DNA of 33,877 bases from positions 517,948 through 551,824 of the forward strand of contig NZ_LN898220.1 of assembly GCF_001457815.1 (NCBI RefSeq), read 5' to 3'. The notes beneath the pieces are model-generated. The model worked only from the letters and a program-made list of their open reading frames with translations. It made no database searches and was not told where the DNA came from. The DNA is from Vitreoscilla massiliensis. GTDB taxonomy: Bacteria > Pseudomonadota > Gammaproteobacteria > Burkholderiales > Neisseriaceae. The position numbers were made by a program, and so were the translations under genes. Numbering within the stretch: position 1 is the first letter of the stretch; each line of letters starts with the position of its first letter. This document shows positions 29,907 to 33,877 of this stretch, piece by piece.

Positions 29907-32861
29907 ATGAATAAAATCTACAAACTGGTTTGGAATGACGCGCTGCAAACTTGGGTAAGCGTCTCGGAAATTTTCCCATCGCGCGGCAAAAAATCCACCA
30001 TCATCGGCAGCTTAACCGCATTGGGCTTGGCCATGTTAGCACTACCAGCTCATGCGGCAAGTATCGGTTTAAGAATAGACAACGGCGCAAGCAACCCTAC
30101 CAACCTCATCAGCACTTATAACGGGCGCAATGTGGTTCCCATATTTGATGACTATTCTATGCAAGGTATTCGTGTTCAAAATAAAAGTCGGCTAATTTAT
30201 AGCAATGGTACGGTAAGCGTAGACATGACTAAAGGCGCAGTGGCCAGTAATTCCAATTATCCGGTAGGTGTGTATTTGGACGGCTCCTCTGCAGCCACCA
30301 GTAATGTGGTCAATCTTAACAATGCTAAGATCAATGTCAAAGGCTCCAAAGGGGCCATAGGTATAGATGACAATGACAAAAATACCGTTGGCTTGAATAA
30401 TGTGACTTTCAATGTGGTTGGTGGCAATGGTCGTACTGTTGGCTACGATCAATATACTTATTATGAATGTGCAAGCTCCACTCCCTGCCCTAGCCGGATT
30501 GCTACTGTAAAAGGCACCACGGTCATGAATGTTAGTAATACCAGTAATGCTACCTCTGCTGGGTGGATGAGTGCTGCCACATTAGGCACAAAAGCCACTA
30601 CCAATATTACTGGTAACAGCATTACCAATATAAGAAGCACAGGCTTATCTAAACCTTATGGCTATTATGTCAGTTCTAATGGCAATATAAATTTCAATAA
30701 TGCCATTATTTCGGGTACCACCAATGGTAAAAGTGATGTGTACATTCGTGCAGGAGGCACAATACGCTTTATCGGCACGACCAAAGCAATTAGCCCTCTA
30801 CATATTTTAACCAAATACGGTAATGTGTATTTTAACCAAATCAGTGGCACTTCGTTTGTCGTGGATGAGCTGCGTAGCCTTCAAGGCAATACCACCTCGA
30901 CAGGTTATGATTATGGTGAAAATGGCAGTGATGGAGGGGTGTATAACAGCAAAGTATTTTTAGGCGATAAAACCTTATTTATTACTGGTAAACACACCAC
31001 ACCCAATGATCGCAATTATTTTTCATCCAGTGTGTATGGTTCCAATAAGAGCCGACTAATCAAGCAAGGCAGCAATACCCTGTCTTTTAATGGTAACAAC
31101 AGCGGTTTCTTGGGTGACTTGGTGGTGGTTGGTGGTGTTTTTCAAGTCATGGGTGGTAATATGAGCAATACCAAATTGACTACAGTTAAAACGGGTGCCA
31201 CTTTAGCTGGAAATGGCAGTAACACAGGAAGTACAGGAGTCGTTGGCAAAACCATTATTGACTCAGGAGGTACACTACAGGTAGGTAGTACAGTGAATAG
31301 CAATACCAGTCGTCAATATTTCACCATCAATGGTGATTTACTCAATAATGGTAATGTTAGGGTCTACAATAGCAAAGGTATAGTAGGTAACAGCTTATTG
31401 GTCAAAGGAAATTATGCAGGTGGCAATGGCAGTAAACTCTATATGGCTTTCTCCCAGACCAAAAAAAATCCCAGCGACATTTACGAATCTCCGACCGTCA
31501 ATAAAGACACCATGGTCATCAATGGCAATAGCAGCGGCACATCTACTGTGTATGTGAGCAACTTAGGCAATGTGGGTGTCGATTACAGCAAATCAAATGG
31601 CATCTTACTCATTAATGTTAAAGGTTCATCCAATGCTAATTTTGTACAAAGTGGCCGTATTGTTGCGGGAACTTACGATTATTATTTAACCCGAGGCAAT
31701 GCTGCTTATGGCTCTTCAGCTAAAGATTGGTATTTGAACAATCGTAAACCAACCACAGCCACAACAGCCAAATCCAGTGCTGATACATTCACAAATACGG
31801 CTTTAGATAATAATGAGTCTTCAAGTAGCACACTCACTGATATTGCTCCGGTTACCAATGCCGTTTTAGCAGCATCCTCACCTAAAATCATCCGCCCCGA
31901 AGCCGCCTCCTACAACAGCACAGCTTACGCGGCCAACAATATGTTCAAGCTGGGTTTGCAAGACCGTTTGAATGGTTATGCCGCCAGCGAATATGAAACC
32001 GAAGGCGGTGGTTTGGATGGCAGCCCAGAACGTGGCAGCGCTTGGATTAACTATGTTGGTTCCAAGGCCGATTTCAAAGATGGCAGCGGCCAGCTCGACA
32101 GTGACATGGACAAGAACACCGTCATGATTGGTGCCGACATGGTGGTGCATTCGACCAATGAACAAAACAAAGTCACCGTTGGACTGATGGGCGGCTATGG
32201 TCGTGCCAAAGGTTCAACTCATAACAACTTGTCTGGTCACAACAGCCGCCATGAAACCGATGGTTATGGCATAGGCGTTTACGGCTCTTACCAGCAAAAC
32301 GCCAATGAAGAATCCGGCCTGTACGCAGACAGCTGGATTTTGTGGAACGATTTTGACAACGAGGTCAATGGCGATGGTTTGCCTAAGGTCAAATACGATT
32401 CCAAAGGCATCACCGCGGCGGTAGAACTGGGTTACAACTGGAAAATCGCTGAGAAAAACAATGTGCGCTATGTGTTGCAACCGCACGCACAGCTGATGTA
32501 CCAAAACGTACAGGCCGATGACTTTACCGAAGCCAATGGCACCAAAGTGCGTTTCGATGATGGTTCAGGTTTGCAAACCAAAGTTGGCTTGCGTGCCTCT
32601 GCCCACATCCAAACCTCAGAGCAAACCGCCATTACCCCGTATGTCGAAGCCAATTGGGTGCACAATAACAAGGATTACCGCGTGTACATGAACGATGTCG
32701 CCTCCGATTTGGAACACAAAGGCGGCGCCGGTGAATTGAAACTCGGCATCCAAGGCGACATTACCCGCAATCTCAGCGTCAAAGCCGAAGCCAATTACCT
32801 CGGCGGTAGCAATGACTACAAAGAAGTCGGTGGCAGTGTCGGTGTGAAATACCGGTTCTAA
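29907..32861 (+). CDS. Type Va autotransporter (AIDA-like) with extended signal peptide
   Basis: This 984-residue secreted surface protein begins with the extended signal-peptide region MNKIYKLVWNDALQTWVSVS, followed by a normal signal ending near AHA (residue 50). The passenger (about 51-690) is a Gly/Asn/Ser-rich beta-helix with repeat-like strands, including the autotransporter-associated motif GSNTLSFNGNNSGFLGDLVVVGGVFQ near residue 395. The C-terminal beta-barrel (about 705-984, starting near GSAWINYVG) ends in Y-R-F, the BAM recognition signal. No serine-protease motif is visible, so adhesion or aggregation is more likely; this is inference. The passenger is visibly lower in GC and has no uptake word, while the barrel resembles the neighbouring genes and has one (VQADD, near 32509-32518). 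Confidence 0.9.
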   Translation: MNKIYKLVWNDALQTWVSVSEIFPSRGKKSTIIGSLTALGLAMLALPAHAASIGLRIDNGASNPTNLISTYNGRNVVPIFDDYSMQGIRVQNKSRLIYSNGTVSVDMTKGAVASNSNYPVGVYLDGSSAATSNVVNLNNAKINVKGSKGAIGIDDNDKNTVGLNNVTFNVVGGNGRTVGYDQYTYYECASSTPCPSRIATVKGTTVMNVSNTSNATSAGWMSAATLGTKATTNITGNSITNIRSTGLSKPYGYYVSSNGNINFNNAIISGTTNGKSDVYIRAGGTIRFIGTTKAISPLHILTKYGNVYFNQISGTSFVVDELRSLQGNTTSTGYDYGENGSDGGVYNSKVFLGDKTLFITGKHTTPNDRNYFSSSVYGSNKSRLIKQGSNTLSFNGNNSGFLGDLVVVGGVFQVMGGNMSNTKLTTVKTGATLAGNGSNTGSTGVVGKTIIDSGGTLQVGSTVNSNTSRQYFTINGDLLNNGNVRVYNSKGIVGNSLLVKGNYAGGNGSKLYMAFSQTKKNPSDIYESPTVNKDTMVINGNSSGTSTVYVSNLGNVGVDYSKSNGILLINVKGSSNANFVQSGRIVAGTYDYYLTRGNAAYGSSAKDWYLNNRKPTTATTAKSSADTFTNTALDNNESSSSTLTDIAPVTNAVLAASSPKIIRPEAASYNSTAYAANNMFKLGLQDRLNGYAASEYETEGGGLDGSPERGSAWINYVGSKADFKDGSGQLDSDMDKNTVMIGADMVVHSTNEQNKVTVGLMGGYGRAKGSTHNNLSGHNSRHETDGYGIGVYGSYQQNANEESGLYADSWILWNDFDNEVNGDGLPKVKYDSKGITAAVELGYNWKIAEKNNVRYVLQPHAQLMYQNVQADDFTEANGTKVRFDDGSGLQTKVGLRASAHIQTSEQTAITPYVEANWVHNNKDYRVYMNDVASDLEHKGGAGELKLGIQGDITRNLSVKAEANYLGGSNDYKEVGGSVGVKYRF

Positions 32862-32876
32862 GCCATCAGTAATAAC

Positions 32877-32909
32877 AAGCGGCCTGTAAGTGTTTACAGG
32901 CCGCTTTTT
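32877..32909 (+). terminator. DUS-pair hairpin terminator after the autotransporter gene
   Basis: AAGCGGCCTGTAA and TTACAGGCCGCTT pair around a four-base centre and are followed by T residues, 15 bp after the stop. Confidence 0.85.
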
Positions 32910-33002
32910 CATCAACCATCACATAATCGTGATGTATCTGCGTTAAAATCAAACATCAAACATCAGCGTGCTCACCCTATTCACCGACAGAAAGAGAACA
33001 GG

Positions 33003-33512
33003 ATGCAAACCACCACCTTTTGGCAGCTCATAGACCAAAGCCGCCAATATGCCCAAACTCACAACCAAACCCATGCCGAAGCCTTAAGCCCCCTGCTGTC
33101 GGCATTGGATGTGGCCGACATCATTGATTTTGAAAACCATTTCACCCACTATTTTCATCAAGCCTACGATTGGAAACTGTGGGCAGCAGCCTACATCATC
33201 CACGGCGGCTGTTCCGACGATGGCTTTATGGATTTTCGCGCCTGGCTCATCGGCCAAGGTGAACAAGTGTATGTGGATGTCTTGGCCAATCCTGACATCT
33301 TGGCCGAGATGGTGGAAGATGAAGACGACTTATACGAATTAGAAAGCCAAGACATTTGGTCAGTCGCCATCAATGTCTATCAAGACAAAACTGGCTCCGA
33401 CAACATGCCGGCCACCATCAATGTGGCTTTCCCGAGCGAACCCACAGGTCAGACATGGGAAGAAGGTGAATTGGAAGACTTGCTGCCGCAGTTGTCTCAG
33501 AAATTTGAATAA
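33003..33512 (+). CDS. DUF4240-domain protein
   Basis: The 169-residue cytoplasmic product begins TTTFWQLIDQSRQYA and carries WKLWAAAYIIHGGCSDDGFMDFRAWLIGQG, then the acidic EDEDDLYELESQDIWSVAINVYQ. This is the pattern of DUF4240 proteins, whose members are related to WGR-like and immunity-type proteins and have no established activity. An AGAGAACAGG stretch precedes the ATG. It lies alone between the autotransporter terminator and a DUS-rich spacer. Confidence 0.75.
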   Translation: MQTTTFWQLIDQSRQYAQTHNQTHAEALSPLLSALDVADIIDFENHFTHYFHQAYDWKLWAAAYIIHGGCSDDGFMDFRAWLIGQGEQVYVDVLANPDILAEMVEDEDDLYELESQDIWSVAINVYQDKTGSDNMPATINVAFPSEPTGQTWEEGELEDLLPQLSQKFE

Positions 33513-33558
33513 ACACCTTGGTGATTTTGTTATCAAGCCATTGTCACGGAATTGCATT

Positions 33559-33589
33559 AAAGCGGCCTGTAACACTGCTTACAGACCGC
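33559..33589. repeat. Imperfect DUS-pair hairpin
   Basis: AAAGCGGCCTGTAA pairs with TTACAGACCGC around a short loop. The right arm has one changed base (GACC for GGCC). Confidence 0.6.
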
Positions 33590-33693
33590 ATGAATGGCTT
33601 CAAGTATTTCACAGAACCGATATTGCTACAGCCAACATACATGAGCATCTGAGTGGTTGAGTTTGAGTTCTTGAAGGTAAGCGCATTGATGAA

Positions 33694-33733
33694 TTGAAAG
33701 CGGCCTGTAACTCTGTTTACAGGACGCTTTCAA
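33694..33733. repeat. Mixed DUS-pair hairpin joining the two word variants
   Basis: The left arm carries GCGGCCTGTAA and the right arm TTACAGGACGC, so one arm is of the main type and the other of the GCGTCC type. The outer bases TTGAAAG and CTTTCAA also pair, giving a stem of about 17 bp with one mismatch at the variable position. Confidence 0.65.
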
Positions 33734-33877
33734 GTATTGGTGATGTATTTATGTTGTTACAGCAAACGTGTATGAGCGTATGAGTTGCTGCGTGTCATTG
33801 GATTTGGGTTGTGTGCTGTGTAGATATTTGTGGATGCAATGATGTTTACAGGCCACTTGTACTTAATCTGTTGCGAG

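Larger units (their letters stand above)
1655..32518. repeat. Uptake-word copies inside genes, mostly read as (L/V/I)-Gln-Ala
   Basis: Copies of TTACAGGCCGC or close forms occur inside genes at about 1655, 3992, 4469, 5069, 10095, 13792, 15554, 17795, 19138, 20965, 21283, 21674, 23126, 26276, 27371, 27856, 28479, 28793, 29323 and 32509. In at least fifteen the gene frame is xxA-CAG-GCC, giving Leu/Val/Ile-Gln-Ala. The exceptions are read as TGRL (1655, 28793) or RPV (17795, 26276). The ATPase at 6255-7781 and the autotransporter passenger have none. Confidence 0.75.
33513..33877. other. 365-bp gene-free spacer with clustered DUS words
   Basis: I see no coding region to the right edge. The spacer holds two hairpin pairs and one single word (TTTACAGGCC at 33845-33854), the highest intergenic density in the window. 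Short open frames across it show no family likeness. Confidence 0.6.

Noticed and set aside
2895..33733. Repeated hairpins considered as a CRISPR array or REP/BIME elements
   Set aside because: They are dispersed after different genes, with no regular spacers or cas genes, and the same word occurs singly in coding frames, which fits uptake sequences better.

Overview
The window most likely comes from a naturally competent betaproteobacterium of the family Neisseriaceae. The strongest evidence is a short word, AAGCGGCCTGTAA, seen roughly fifty times by eye. It occurs as head-to-head pairs forming terminator-like hairpins after genes, and as single copies inside genes, usually read as (Leu/Val/Ile)-Gln-Ala. 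This is how neisserial DNA uptake sequences (DUS) behave. The word keeps the CTG core shared by DUS dialects and resembles the Kingella-type AAGCAGCCTGCA, but I do not recognise this exact spelling as a published dialect. A membrane-anchored c5-type cytochrome and an ESPR-bearing autotransporter also fit. I cannot name the genus; a Vitreoscilla-like member is only a guess.

Layout. 1-134: right end of an IS3-family insertion sequence. 172-2769 (-): a cell-surface O-acetylation pair (hexapeptide acetyltransferase and OafA-type acyltransferase with SGNH domain). 2943-4110 (-): ankyrin protein and HPP membrane protein. 4265-6111 (+): TetR regulator overlapping hisD. 6255-7781 (+): an AT-rich, probably acquired P-loop ATPase between two DUS hairpins. 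7834-9249 (-): DUF1275 membrane protein and YcaC-type hydrolase, with a divergent LysR regulator (9402-10316). 10358-12751 (-): small membrane proteins, an isoprenylcysteine-methyltransferase-like enzyme and a thioesterase-like protein. 12977-17146: an amine-oxidase-like flavoprotein, an orphan substrate-binding lipoprotein, and a divergent fumarate-reductase-type flavoprotein. 17407-18814: secreted protein, tRNA-Arg(CCG), c5 cytochrome. 18886-24679 (+): anmK, ftsK, hemH, pgk. 24969-29615: a redox island. 29907-32861: autotransporter. 33003-33512: DUF4240-like protein. 33513-33877: DUS-rich spacer without a gene.

The most coherent functional unit is 24969-29615. A lipoprotein resembling thiosulfate dehydrogenase/tetrathionate reductase TsdA is translationally coupled to a triheme cytochrome c. 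Both diverge from a TtrS-like sensor kinase and a TtrR-like response regulator. The shared 110-bp control region holds a near-consensus FNR box and further inverted repeats. My reading is a tetrathionate/thiosulfate sensing-and-turnover module in which TtrSR controls TsdA rather than the molybdoenzyme TtrABC, which is absent from the window.

All functional calls come from reading the sequence and translations; no database search or computation was run.
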